Shown here: positions 19,555 through 30,505 of the stretch, one piece after another
How positions within the stretch are numbered: position 1 is the first letter of the stretch
Layout: every line of letters starts with the position of its first letter
NCBI GenBank assembly: GCA_026315105.1
Contig: CM048750.1
Location: 402,910,502-402,974,501 of the forward strand
Source: Locusta migratoria
Lineage: Eukaryota; Arthropoda; Insecta; Orthoptera; Acrididae
Direction of reading: 5' to 3'
Length of the DNA: 64,000 nucleotides
Program-made: the position numbers and the translations under genes
Notes under the pieces: model-generated
The model's input: the letters and a program-made list of their open reading frames with translations, nothing else
Database searches by the model: none
Told to the model about the DNA's origin: nothing

Positions 19555-20793
19555 TCACATCACAATGTTTTCAAAATGTTCACCATTGACACTACAGAGG
19601 TGGCGCAAACGAAGAATGAAATTCGCCATCACATTTCGTAGTGTCTCAGCCAACATGGATTCACATGCCAGAGAGATCGCCGATTCAAGCTCGTTCAGCG
19701 TGGCGGGTTGCTTCAGGTAGACCATGTCTTTCACTGTGCCCCATAAAAAAAAAGTCACACGAAGTCAAATCCGGCGAATATGGAGGCCAATCCATGCCTG
19801 CACCAGTAAATTTGGGATATTCCAAAGCAATGACTCGATTCCCGAGGCATTCCTCAAGAAAGCGAAACACTTGTTCGGTCCGATGTGGTCGGGCTCCATC
19901 TTGCATAAACCATTCAGTACCTAGTCGATCAGCTAACCTTTGCTGCGTGGCGACAAATTGTTCCCAAATTCACTACGGTCGGGGGTTCGAATCCCCCCTC
20001 AGGCATGGATATTTGTGCCGTCCTAGTTTGTAAGTAGTTCATAAGTAGTTTGTAAGTTTAGGGACTGATGACCCCGTAGTTAAGTCCAATAAGCTTAAAA
20101 ACATTTGAACATTTGTTCCCAAATTGCAACGTAACGTGCACCAGTGACCGTTTCTCGAATGAAATAAGGGCCAATAATGCCTCTGCTGCATACTGCAGCC
20201 CACACAGTAATTTTAGGAGAATACAGGGGTTTCGCTTCACACCAATATGGCTTTTCGGAACCCCAAAATCACCAGTTCTGCTTATTCACGTATCCATTCA
20301 GGTGGAAGTGGGCTTCACCTGTAAACCAGATGCAGCCAACATCAAATCCTTCACTATCAATCATTGTGAGCATCTGATTAGCAAAGGCAACCTTTTGTTG
20401 CACAGCTCGTACTGGTATGGCCTGGTGCGTTTGAACTTTGAATGGAAACATGTGTAGGCTCTTTCTCAGTATTTTCTGCGTGCTGGAACGCTTCAAACCA
20501 GTCTCAGATGCAATTCTACGGACGGATGACATTGGATTTCGCTGAATAATTCCAGAAACTGTGGCGATATTTTTAGGCCTAACTGCGGTTTGCTTGCGGC
20601 CAACATGCCCCACTAGATCATCAGTTACGCTGCCTGTTCGTTGCAATTTTGCGAAGAGCGTACGAATGGTTTTGACATCGGGTCCTTTTGGAACATTAAA
20701 TCGTGCTTGACAACTTGTCCTTGTTGCCTTAGGACTCTCTTCTAACCTGTGGTACTCTAGCACCAGAAAAACGCGTTGTTCAATGGAGTACAT
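19555..20793 (-). pseudogene. Mariner-like transposase (DUF4817/DDE type), inactivated
   Basis: The minus-strand gene starts MYSIEQRVFLVLEYHR at 20793, with helix-turn-helix parts (TIRTLFAKLQRTGSV, SSVRRIASETGLKRSST) in the first 130 residues. The first catalytic motif reads FTGEAHFHLNGYVNKQN; relatives have D where this has G. A TGA follows NKQNW at about 20266. The second catalytic site is FMQDGARPHRT and the third PYSPDLTSCDFF. A SINE splits the gene between WEQ and FVATQQRLADRL, and an A-run near 19745 shifts the frame before TVKDMVYLKQPATLNEL. Without these lesions it would be about 360 residues, normal for the family. Confidence 0.8.
19971..20112 (+). mobile_element. 5'-truncated SINE (type A tail) in the transposase
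   Basis: Starts within the head at CACTACGGTCGGGGGTTCG and ends with the family tail. A perfect 13-bp duplication, TTGTTCCCAAATT, flanks it at 19958-19970 and 20113-20125. Truncation with a target duplication indicates insertion by a LINE-type target-primed mechanism. Confidence 0.95.
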
Positions 20794-21055
20794 GGTTTTA
20801 ATCTCTTCCTTCGGTACGCTAACCTCCTTTCACGTTTCAATAGTGGAACTGATCGCTCTGGGCTTCGGATCACTATTTATATTAGGCGATTACAGCGCCA
20901 TCTGTTAGCAGCTGTTGTAACTATTATTTCAAATTACTGTATAAACTTCTTACAGCTTTCACAATAAACATGCCGTTTACTGCATTCCCCTGTCGATCTT
21001 TGTTTTTGAGATATTTAATTTTGAAATCAGGGAGTCCTTTTCTGGACACCGTGTA

Positions 21056-21369
21056 TAAGACGGCACAATATCGTGGGATAAGATGGACAACCCCGTTCCG
21101 CATCATCCATTACGGACCCCAACAGCGCCTTAATTTTATACGGTGGTCGAAATACGCATTTGACATGACAGTTGCTCCATATCGTAGCGCCGCTTTGTTC
21201 AGTCGTTCACTACAACCATTCTGACGAAAAGCGACCTCAGGCGTCGATCTTCCAGGGCCCGCGGCGTCAGATCAGACCGGTATGTACCCGGAGGTGACAA
21301 GGACGCCGCCCAGCCGCCGGTGACGCAATCACCGGTGACTTGGCTTCCTGTCAACAACGTGGCCCAACG
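21056..21369. other. No recognised feature
   Basis: GC-rich stretch next to a PLE fragment. It may be PLE-derived but carries no clear motif. Confidence 0.4.
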
Positions 21370-21590
21370 CAACGCTCTGCCGACGTCCTCCTGCTTATCT
21401 GAAGCCAGCCATTCTCCAGTCTGTTCCAGCTCGATGGTGAAACCAACATTTGGTCGCATTCTGTACAGATCTTGCAAAAAGCTATTTAAATTCTTACTAC
21501 AATGAGGCGCAACAATAAAATACTTCCACATATTGAAAGAACACGCAGGTTTCAATGCCACTGAGTCTAATGCTCGTTCAAATTCAAAAA
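21370..21590 (-). pseudogene. Penelope-like reverse transcriptase fragment
   Basis: The minus strand reads ALDSVALKPACSFNMWKYF, then LNSFLQDLYRMRPNVGF and TIELEQTGEWL. This matches the end of the PLE polymerase, where a YVDD-type motif precedes the 'NIKFTMELE' region; here the YVDD position reads MWKYF, so the catalytic aspartates are lost. A SINE adjoins its upstream side at 21590. The downstream open frame to 21199 has no recognised motif. Confidence 0.65.
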
Positions 21591-21781
21591 AATGTTTAAA
21601 TAGTTTGTATAGCTTAGGGGACTTAACTACGGGGTCATCAGTCCCTAAACTTACAAACTACTTATGAACTAGTTAATACTAAGGACGGCACAAATATCCA
21701 TGCCCGAGGGGGGATTCGAACCCCCGACCGTAGTGGTCGTGCAGAACGTGAGTGGAGCACCTCAGTCCCCTCGCCCACCGT
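21590..21781 (-). mobile_element. SINE, type A head
   Basis: Reverse-oriented copy with tail, B box (ATTCGAACCCCC on the plus strand) and head ending CCCTCGCCCACCG. It lies between the PLE fragment and the J2 3' end; no clear duplication. Confidence 0.8.
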
Positions 21782-22000
21782 TCCTCGAAGTTAATACCTA
21801 CATAATTGTCCTACGAAGCACATTTAAGTGCATGGCATAGGGTTCATGATATTTCTCTACTGTTCCGTTCTATGACACCGCGCGGCAAAAGGAACACCTA
21901 AACCTAACAGTTTCTGATCTGATTTCTCTTATTTTATTGTAATGATCATGTCTTTCTACATAGGTGGAAGCTAACAAAATATATTAGCATTCGGAGGAGA

Positions 22001-22195
22001 TGTTCAAATGTTTGTAAATCTATCGGACCAAACTGCGTGGTCATCAGTCCGTAGCTTACAAACTACTTAAACCTAGGTAAACCTTCTAAGGACAACACAC
22101 ACGCCCATGCCCCAGGGAGGACTCGAACCTCCACGGCGAGCAACTGCGCGCTCCGCAGCGAGACGCTTTAGACCGCTCGGCTACTCCACCGCGGC
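22001..22195 (-). mobile_element. SINE, type B head, inside J2
   Basis: Reverse-oriented type B SINE flanked by an 11-bp duplication, TTCGGAGGAGA at 21990-22000 and TTCGAAGGAGA at 22196-22206 (one mismatch). J2 sequence resumes on both sides. Confidence 0.9.
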
Positions 22196-22547
22196 TTCGA
22201 AGGAGAAACTCATCGCCAAGAAGACTCCTTTCGTTTAATGATTTCCAGCACACTATCCCCGTGACACTCTCTCGCCTGTATCTCTGTAATACAAAACGAA
22301 CTGCCCTTCTCCGAACTTCCTCTGCATCCCCTGTCAGTCCCCCTTGCCAGGAATTCCACAACGCGCAGCACTACTCCAAAATAAGACGCTCAAGTGATGC
22401 ATCTGCTAACTGTTCTGACAATGGAACGCAGCCATGGTTCTCTTTCCTTCTGCGTGTTCTTTCCAATTAAAGTTGTTCCTAATTGTAATTTCTAAGTATT
22501 TACTTGAATTTAAGGCCTTTAGAGTTGACTGATTTATCGTGCCAATT

Positions 22548-23246
22548 AAGTTCAACAGTGTCTTGAAAGAAGATATAACACGAACATTAACAAGAGTAAA
22601 CGAAGGTAAGGGAATGTAATGTTAGAAAATCAGGCGATGCTGAAGGAATTAGACTAGATAATGAGACAATAAAAGTAGTTAGATGAATTTTGTTATTTGG
22701 GTTGCAAAATAACTTCTGATGGCCGAAGTAAAGAAGATACAAAATGCAGATTGGCTATGGGAAGAAAAGCGTTTCTAAAGAAGCGAAACTTGTTAACATC
22801 CAATATTAATTTATACGTTAGGAAGTCCTTTCTGAAAGCATTTGTCTGGAGTGTAGCATTGTATGGGAGTGGAAAAAAAAGATAATAGAAGCTTTTGAAA
22901 TGTGGAGCAACAGACGAATGAAGAAAATTAGATGGGCCGATCACGTAACTAATGAGGAGGTGCTTAACAGAATTGGGGAGAAAAAGAGTTTCTGGCATAT
23001 CCTGACTAAGAGAAGATATAGATTGGTAGGACACGTTCTGAGACATCAAGGAATTGTCAACTTAGCATTAGAATGAAGTGTATGGGGTAAAAATCGTAGG
23101 GGGAGACCGAGGGACGAATACAGTAAGCAGATTCATAAGGATGTAGGTTGCCGAACGTATTCTCAGATGAAGAGACTTGCACAGGACAGGGTAGCGTGGA
23201 GAGCTGCATCAAACCAGTCTGCGGACTGCAGACCACAACAATAGAT
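22548..23246 (+). mobile_element. RTE-like LINE 3' fragment inside J2
   Basis: Plus-strand fragment with FCYLGCKITSDGRSKEDTKC-like coding, RKAFLKKRNLLTSNINL, KIRWADHVTNEEVLNRIGE and the 3' end GCAGACCACAACAA. It covers only the C-terminal region of the RTE polyprotein. A stop at 22684, a loss near 22875 and later frameshifts inactivate it. Confidence 0.85.
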
Positions 23247-23371
23247 TTTTTTTTAGTCCTCATAAGGGATTATTATTTAGAATCAACTGAAAATCATCTT
23301 ATCTAAATCGTTTGGCAATTACTGGTGTCTTTACCAACTGATAAATGACAGCATCATCCGCGAACAGTGTA

Positions 23372-23930
23372 AATCCACACTAATGTTATAAATGCGAAAG
23401 ATGGTCTGCCTATAACGATTTCAAGACTGGCCGCTTAACAGATTTTCATGAAGTTTGGTATGGAGATAGCTTGAACGCTGAAGAACAGCATAGGCTACTG
23501 TAAAGAGTGTGTAAATGGAGATATATGTCGATTTGAAGTATATAACTCGAAATATGGAACAGTTGAACACCAAAGTTTCTCTTATAGCTTTTTCAGACAT
23601 TTGAAGCCTCCTGTGAGAAGCTATTTATTCTTTTACTTTTGAAATTTATTAAATTACTTTCAATGGTTTATATCTTGTATGCCGTACGATTCAACATAAT
23701 GAATACAATGCTTCCAAAAGACGTGACTACCTGAAACCGCCGAACCGATTTGGATGACATCTGAATCCTGCATAATTTATACATTGACTAGCGTATAGAT
23801 TTTCAGTCAGTGGTTTAGTCACGATGCAAGAAACAGAATAATTTTTTTCTTTATTTTCATTTCGGTAAAGAAGAGCAGTATTTACGTCGTTCTACCAACA
23901 GCTTATATTTAAACGGGAAAATTGCAAACT
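23372..23930. repeat. Unclassified interspersed repeat inside J2
   Basis: J2 coding breaks off after the FADD region at about 23370 and resumes near 23940-24000. The intervening segment contains GTTATAAATGCGAAAGATGG and an ACCGATTTGGATGACAT block, phrases I associate with common insect repeats, but I cannot name the family. Boundaries are approximate. Confidence 0.5.
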
Positions 23931-24515
23931 TTTCTTTCATCCTGATGATACCCGTCATAACTTAAGAACAAAGTTGCGAAATTCTTGAACTTTCGCTGGT
24001 TTTCGAGTCGTACACAAGTCGAGGCCGCGACTAAAATCAAGTCGTTTGTAAAGATGAATGACAGTAGCGGTCCTATAACGCCAGGTATCACTAATGTTTC
24101 ACTGATGACTCTCCACCAGTTGCTACGTACTGTGTTCTTTCTGATAGGAACCGCGAACCGAATAGCATAATGTGGCGATATTAGTGTCAAAAGCCATCCG
24201 GAAATCAAGAAATATGGAATGGATTTGAGGTCTGTTGACGTGTGAGTAAAGAGCTAGCTGTGTTTCACAAGAACGATACTTTCTGAATCCGTGTTGACTA
24301 TGGGTCAATAGATCGTTCTCTACGCGGTAGTTCATAATATTTGAGGAAAGTATATGTTCTAAAATGCTGCTGCGAATCGCAGTGCTATAGGTAGGCGTGT
24401 AATTCTGCGGATCGCTCCTGCTGCCTCTCTTGAATACTGGAGTCACGTGTGCAACTTTCCAGGCTTTGGGTACGGATCTTCTGTTGAGCGAGCGGTTGTA
24501 TATGGTAACTAGCTA

Positions 24516-24929
24516 CCTATGAGTCTGCCTGTGCGTAGAGGTCACGTGATGTGGAAGCAAGGGAAAGATACGACAGGCGCTGAGATGCCATTCGGTATTA
24601 TTCCCATTCCTTCTGTGATGAATATAGTGCACATTGGCGTCTGAGGTTTTACGTTCTGATGGTGATGGCTCCAAGCGCAGAAACTTCATCGGCTGGAAAT
24701 GACTGCTGTTGTGTAATTGACGCTGGCTGTAAAATTGTTTAGAAGATAAACAGATAAATATAATTTCAAAGGGGCCACCAACTTCGTTCTTACTTCTCTG
24801 TTCACGGTAACAAAACGATGCAAAAAGTATTTAAAGCAATAAAATTATGACTCAGTTTCATGGTTTTGTGGAAGCATACAAGTTTGGAAATTATTTTGCT
24901 GTCCAGGCATTTTTTCTAACGAAAACAGT
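24516..24929. other. No recognised feature
   Basis: Nothing identified between the J2 start and the hAT relic. Confidence 0.4.
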
Positions 24930-25120
24930 ATTTGGACAAAAATGGGAATCACTGATTTAAATAATTTTCATAATCTCTATTGCTTCAAAACAATCTGGCA
25001 AAAAGAATCTGTCAAAACAAAATACATCTGGTTTAAACGAAAAATTTGTAATAAATAAAGACAAACACAATGAACTGGTAAGGAACAACAGATATGCTGT
25101 GAGTCGTCTCAGTGACGTGA

Positions 25121-25157
25121 TTTTTTTTTTTTTTTTTTTTTTTGGGGGGGGGGGGGG
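25121..25157. repeat. T23-G14 homopolymer junction
   Basis: Twenty-three T followed by fourteen G lie in the hAT relic between SRLSDVI and ELSFRGRNE. Confidence 0.95.
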
Positions 25158-26632
25158 TGGGGGAGGGAACGAGCTTTCATTCCGTGGGCGCAATGAATCT
25201 GCCGATTCTGTGAATCAAGGAAATTATGTCTACCTGGTGAAATCACTGACAAGCACTGATAAAGGGTCAGATGCCCATCTTCACAATGCAACAGTTTTCA
25301 CTGGTCTTTCAAACGAAGTTCATAATGACTTTATAAACCTATTTCAATTGTTCTAATTACAGAAATAAAAAAGGAAATAGTGGATTCTCAATTTCTTGAA
25401 ATAATACTGCCTGAAACTAGGGATGTTATAAATGGATGTCAATAAAGAAGCTGAAATTCAAGAGAGATTTTTAGGATTTAACGACTTTAGTGCTAGCTCA
25501 ACATGTCGTTCACATCTTGACAGACTACCACTGTGAAGAAAAATTAATAACTCAGACATACGATGGGGCGACGTCAAGAGAGCATCATGGTTTACAAGCA
25601 CAAATAAAATCACGATATTCTCAAGCAATATTTGTTCATTGTTATGCTCATAGAATGAATTTGGTTATAAAAAACAGTGTCGATCACATGAAACAATGTA
25701 AAATATTCTTCATGACATTGTCGGGACTTTGCTCTTCTTCTCCAAGTGAAGTAAACGAACTTTTGCTCTCGACCGGAAAATTAAAAAAAAAAAAAAGATC
25801 CCCACCAGTAGCCGATGAAACTACAATAGCAGATTAGTATTTATAGTTCTGGACTACAAGGGCGGACTCACTGCACTTTTAGAAAACATTATTGACAACA
25901 GAGATCTGTGGGATGTCGAAAGTTAGAATGGTGATAAACGCTTCCTCTCTACCTTCAAGAACTTTGATTTTAATTTCATGCTAAAACTAGAGTAGTTCTC
26001 CCTCAAGCTGAAATGATCTTCGAATTGGGCAAAAATAAATAAATAAAATAAAAATAAAAAAGTTATCTGATATCGGCTACTGCTTGAATGCTATTACTAA
26101 CTTTGAAAGGCATCAGCATAAAATGAGAAATGATTGCAATCCTCTTTGTACATAAGTGACGAAAGAGGTTTAAGTAGAGGATTGCAATAAAAGGCAGAGA
26201 GTTGAAAAGGTTTCTGGAGGGAAAAATGCATATAAAATCCTTTACTTTGAACTGATTGACACTATAAGAAATAAGCTAAATCAAAGATTTTCAGATATAC
26301 GTAAACTACATTTTATTGCGATCTTCAAACATATCAAGAGATTTCTTCAAGGTTTCTAGAACAGCAGTTTGCTTGTCCAAAGGCATGTTATGGCCAGTAT
26401 GTTGACTTTCCATTGCTGAGAAGTTAACTTTCGGCCATTTATTTCAACCCACAATTCGCTCAGGATAATTTGTATCAGTCACTGAAGTATTTGTACTTAG
26501 GGGATCTTAGGTATGTCTTCCCACGATAACTGTGTAAACTAGTTTGCCTTTTAGTGACCATACCAGCTACAACTGTCTCTAGTGAAAGAACATTTTCAAC
26601 TTTAAAGAGAATTAAGACTTTCTTGCGTAATT

Positions 26633-27065
26633 TTTGTGGTGTCGCACAAGTGCGCGCCACCTACTTTCGCCGCGCGCCGCCATGCACGCACGGCGCGGCG
26701 TTCTTACGACGTCAGCCACGAGCGCCCTCTGCTGCAACTCCGCTCATGGCCACCACTGAACGACATCATTCACTTTGGACTGAGATAGGAACCAGTCATC
26801 AGATAGGCACCAGTGAAGACTTGGCTATCGTACAGGCACTAGGCAGACCTCTAGCTCAACTATGTATCAGCTTTCTGCAGCAATGAACTTTGTAAAAGTT
26901 AAGTATTGTATAAATTCTGTGCAATATATATCTCGTTCTAATTTACTCTAGTGTTTCTAGTTTCTGGCTGCTACCCTCCGTACCTGCACCAGCGTGCTAC
27001 CTTTATTCCTGTGTCGGTCTCATTCCACTCGGCCACCGACACCTACGACGGAAACGAGACACAAA
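26633..27065. mobile_element. Putative solo LTR inserted in the hAT relic
   Basis: A 433-bp block begins TTTGTGGTGTCGCAC and ends GAAACGAGACACAAA, with inverted TTTGTG/CACAAA ends. It is flanked by AATT at 26629-26632 and 27066-27069. hAT coding reads through when it is removed. The TGTG...CACA ends, lack of coding and 4-bp duplication fit a solo LTR of a Gypsy-type element; a non-autonomous DNA element cannot be excluded. Confidence 0.6.
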
Positions 27066-27150
27066 AATTCTCAGGCCGAAAACAGACTGTCTGCTTTATC
27101 ACTAATGTCAATTGTAAAGACGTTGTAATCGTCATTGAGGTAAGGCCAAA

Positions 27151-27685
27151 TTTTTATGTTGATGTGATTAACTTGTTTGCTAGGAAACCTAGAAGAATAG
27201 AACTCTTGTACAAATATTAATACATAGTACAGGTTAGCTAGTTTCAATTCTTTAAACATTGCGTTAAGAGTGTAAGTATTCAGTGAACGAATGAAACTGT
27301 CCCGTACGGAATTCAGAAGTAGTGAATGTTATGCGTTATGTTTCCATCAAGATTGAAGTTTGGTAGATAAAGATTAGACATACTGTACTGCTTAGAAAAC
27401 TACTTTCAGGTAAGTAATGATGTACGTATTATATTAATTGTATGCGTTGTGTGTGCTAGCAGCATGTGGGTCAAATCCATAATTACTGGCACTGAGGATG
27501 GCATTTGCGGGTAAGTGAAGCTGGTCTAGTGTCATAGCTCGTAGGGGTATTGATAAAGGAATTGTTTACAGCTTAGGAAAGGTTACGCCACGCCACTGAG
27601 TGGTACGTTTGTCATAAAGAACCTCACCTTCCATTCATCGGTTACGTTTGCCTTTGCGTGTTAATCAAACCTAACCGGCCTCATT
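27151..27685. other. No recognised feature
   Basis: About 0.5 kb with no recognised motif. Confidence 0.4.
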
Positions 27686-27689
27686 GCCT

Positions 27690-28480
27690 GCAAAACGTTT
27701 GCACGTCTCGCTTTGGCGGATGATGCTGTAGTGTAGCGAGAAGTCTCGACACTGGAAAACGGTAGCGAAGGGCAGGAGGCCTGTTGACGCGTGGTGCAGG
27801 GGTGCCAACTGAGCCTCAACACAACCAAGTGTAAAGTGCCGGAGAGGAAGATCCTCTACTACACTCAGTAGCAGGATCAACACTGGAAGCAGTTCCTTCC
27901 TTAATACATTTCAGAGTGGACGTGAGAAGCGATTTGAAATGGAGCGACGACGTAAAGACCGTCGTAGGTAAGGCAGATGCTAGAGTGATTTCCCTAAATC
28001 ACTCCAGGCAAATGCCGGGATGGTTCCTTTGAAAGGGCACGGCCGATATCCTTCCACATCCTTACCCAAACAACCCGAGTGTAAGCTCCGTAATGACCAC
28101 GATGTCGATGGGACGTTAAACTCCAAGCTTCCTTCCTCCTTCCAAGAAGATGCTAGATTGAGATTCAGTGGCAGAATCCTCGGGTAGTGTAGTCCGTAAA
28201 CAAAGGAAGTAGGTTACGAAAGTCTTGTTCAGCAGTGCTTGAGTATTGCTCACCAGTGTGGGATCCGGACCGGGTAGTGTGGCTAGAAGAGCAGCACGTT
28301 TCGTCACGGGCTCCTTCAGCAGGCACGGCAGAGTAACAGACACGATCAGGAAACTCCGGTGGCAGAGAGGCGTTCTGTTCTGCGGTACTGGCTTCTGGCA
28401 AAGCTGAGGGGCCACACACTTCTCCAAGAGTCATCCTTTATGATGCTTGCTCCTATGTGTAAAATGGTACACACTTAGTG
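27690..28480 (+). pseudogene. J2-like LINE fragment
   Basis: Fragments read LADDAVV, CQLSLNTTKCKV, then past a SINE at 27985, ARLRFSGRILG and a reading close to TLVQ.CLEYCSPVWDP. These correspond to the polymerase FADD motif and the region after it in J2-type LINEs. Many frameshifts; both ends indistinct. Confidence 0.6.
27985..28147 (+). mobile_element. Short SINE-like insertion in J2
   Basis: A 163-bp insertion with CTCCAGGCAAATGCCGGGAT and TTTGAAAGGGCACGGCCGA is flanked by AGATGCTAGA at 27975-27984 and 28148-28157. The inner sequence recalls an orthopteran SINE body, but I see no tRNA-like head, so it is probably a truncated copy. Orientation is tentative. Confidence 0.7.
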
Positions 28481-28519
28481 AAATGGCTTGCGAAGTATGG
28501 ATGTGGATGATGAAGTCTC

Positions 28520-30095
28520 GCTTTAAACTACACTTGCGCATAATAGTTCGCGATCGGGAGCCCTCTCTTAAGTTCGCGGCTCTGCCGCGAATTAGTTCGT
28601 TCTTTTAGTTCGTCCGCTCCCAGTGACGGCTGAGCGGCGTGGTCTGCGCATTCAGCAGCGCTTGCTGCTTGAGCCGGTAACGAAATCACGCAAACCAAAA
28701 GAAACAGTTTGTAGATAATCTAAGCAAGTCCTTTCTGAAGGCATTTGTATGGAGTGTTGCCTTGTATGGGAGTGAAACATGGACGATAAACAGTGCGGTC
28801 AGGAAGAGGATAGAGGCTTTTGAAATGTGGAGCTACAGAAGAATGCTGAAGATTAGGTAGGTGGATCGCGTAACTAATGAGGAGGTACTGAACAGAATTG
28901 GGGAGAAACGAAATTTCTAGTATACCTTGACGAAAGGAAGGGATAGATTGGTAGGGCACATTCTTAGACATCAAGGAATTGTGAATTTAGCGTTGGAAGG
29001 AAGTGTGTGGGGTAAAAACCGCAGAGGAAGACCAAGAGATGGATACAGTAAGCAGATTCAGACAGATGTAGGTTGTCGCTCTTATGTGTAGATGAAGAGG
29101 CTTGCTGAGGGTAGGGTATTGTGGAGATCTGCATCAAACCAGTCTCCGGACTGAAGACCACAACAACAATTCTCGCGTTTAAGTTTACAGTTATCTATAT
29201 ATCTTGGCATTATCGAATTTATTAGTCAGATATTGCAAAGTGCAGAAACTTTGTAGCATTGAACTATGTAATCTAGCAGGCAGACGCTCACCTCGAAATG
29301 GCTCTCATCAGCAGAAGGCAAACACGTGATTTTTAATTCTGCTGCGCGCCCTCTCGCTATTGCCCGTCGGTCTTCGGAAAAGAATCCAACGAACTAAGAA
29401 GCGAGATACGTTTGGCATAATAGTTCGCGACCGTTAACGCATATTTTAGTTCGCGACCGGTAGGTCTCCTTTTAGTTCGCAGCTCGGCCGCGAAGTAGGT
29501 CGCTCTTTCTAATTCGTCCGCTCTTTTCGGCTTTTGCTACCGCTACTAAAATAGCTCTTTCTTTTGTTATGACAGCTTTTGTATATAATGATCAGTTTTG
29601 CCCAAGCGTGTGCTTTTACCCGTATTTTTGGGCAATTAGACATCAAATATTTAAGCAAATAAACCAGTTATTTACACGAATTGGTGATACAATGGTATGC
29701 AACTACTTCGTAGTATTTTATTTTTCAAATGGTTTTCTTTATTTATTTAATAGGTCATTGAAGGACCATTACCTACAAAATATGCTAAATGCGTCTATTT
29801 TCGTGAATAAATATGCACTTTTATAAATGACACAGCTGAATACCTTAGAAAAGAACATTTGTGGCAGTGAACTATGAAACTGCAGCTGAGCTGCATCTCA
29901 CCTCGAAATGACGGTGACTGGCAGAAGGGAATCACGCGGTTCTGCGCGCTCTCGCGTCCTCTCGCTGTTCCCCGTCAGTCTGCGGAAAAGGAGAAGACCT
30001 AAGAGGCGAGGGTTCTGCGAACTAGTTTGCGTAGTTCGCCTGTGGGGGCGCTCTTCCGAAGTAGTTCGTTCGCGAACTACACAACACTACTTTAA
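28520..30095. repeat. TAGTTCGCGAAC-rich repeat, possibly a hAT-type non-autonomous element
   Basis: Blocks containing AGTTCGCGA and TTCGTTCGCGAACTA recur at 28545-28640, 29415-29520 and 30005-30085. A roughly 130-bp segment starting CTCACCTCGAAATG occurs twice, at about 29289 and 29899, in direct orientation. The outer ends have weakly inverted similarity. An RTE-like fragment (28723) interrupts it. An open frame at 29569-29826 has no recognised motif. Confidence 0.45.
28723..29171 (+). mobile_element. RTE-like LINE 3' fragment
   Basis: Plus-strand copy of the C-terminal end: KSFLKAFVWSVALYGSETW, GKNRRGRPRDGYSKQIQTDV-like coding and the 3' end GACTGAAGACCACAACAAC. Two TAG stops (about 28857 and 28918) break it. 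No duplication seen. Confidence 0.85.
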
Positions 30096-30418
30096 ACCGA
30101 TTTCGTGGGGATGCCAAATATTTGAATAGTACTCACGATGGGGTGGCAGTAGTGCGCTATACGCACTCTCCTTTGCGACGACCACTCCTCGTGTAACCTC
30201 TGCCATTCAACTGAAGGCAACTGCGCTCCTTGCCTCCCCCATTTGATGTCGCTAGTAGTGTAGTGAAGGGCTTACGACCCCACTGAGAGTCGACCGTCAT
30301 TTTTTGTCACCTCCTCCCACCGCTACACTCTCAGACAATAGAGCTCATCACACATCAAAGAACGCCGCCACGGATGATTGACATTGAACATGAAACTACG
30401 CTCAACACAAGAGTTTGG
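30096..30418. other. No recognised feature
   Basis: Nothing identified ahead of the foldback. Confidence 0.4.
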
Positions 30419-30464
30419 ATAAAATTCTTGAATATCAGTCTCCAGATCGCTTTTATTTTCTAGA

Positions 30465-30505
30465 ACACGATCGGTTTCTGGACAGCTGCACATCTTCAGA
30501 TCTGT
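30465..30505 (-). ncRNA. Hammerhead-like motif, outer foldback left arm
   Basis: On the minus strand: CTGAAGA, a short weak helix region, GAAA, CCGATC. Companion of the plus-strand motif at 31764; the stem III palindrome is mutated (CCGA instead of CCGG). Confidence 0.4.

Larger units (their letters stand above)
19332..21055 (-). mobile_element. Mariner-like DNA transposon with long TIRs
   Basis: Inverted repeats of about 160 bp start at TACAGGGTGTCCAGAAAAGG (19332) and end with the near-complement CCTTTTCTGGACACC then GTGTA (21055); both ends coincide with TA. A single transposase gene lies between them on the minus strand. A 5'-truncated SINE inserted at 19971. The inverted repeats are still about 90% alike by eye. 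Confidence 0.85.
21785..24515 (-). mobile_element. J2 LINE, minus strand, with three insertions
   Basis: Read on the minus strand from about 24515: VPKAWKVAHVTPVFKRGSRS, then NYTP, LLTHSQHGFRKYRSCETQLA and FLDFRMAFDT (24446-24123), IGPLLSFIFTNDL (about 24070), then after an insertion the LFADDAVIY region (about 23360), and the 3' end near 21795. A SINE (22001), an RTE-like fragment (22548) and an unknown repeat (23372) interrupt it. Stops and frameshifts are frequent. Confidence 0.75.
24930..27150 (+). pseudogene. hAT-type (DUF4371/ZMYM-like) transposase relic
   Basis: Pieces in several frames follow the order of this family: NELVRNNRYAVSRLSDVI, ELSFRGRNESADSVNQGNY and TVFTGLSNEVHNDFI (25060-25350); then TQTYDGATSREHHGL and AIFVHCYAHRMNLVI (25490-25700), the conserved core; and VTIPATTVSSERTFSTLKRI with KTFLRN, the C-terminal dimerisation motif (about 26550-26630). 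After an LTR-like insertion the same motif resumes with AENRLSALSLMSIVKTL. A T23/G14 homopolymer sits inside the coding region. Multiple stops and frameshifts make it inactive. Confidence 0.75.

Noticed and set aside
19724..20033. Plus-strand open frames across the mariner as separate genes
   Set aside because: They are antisense to the transposase, whose domain order and motifs are clear.
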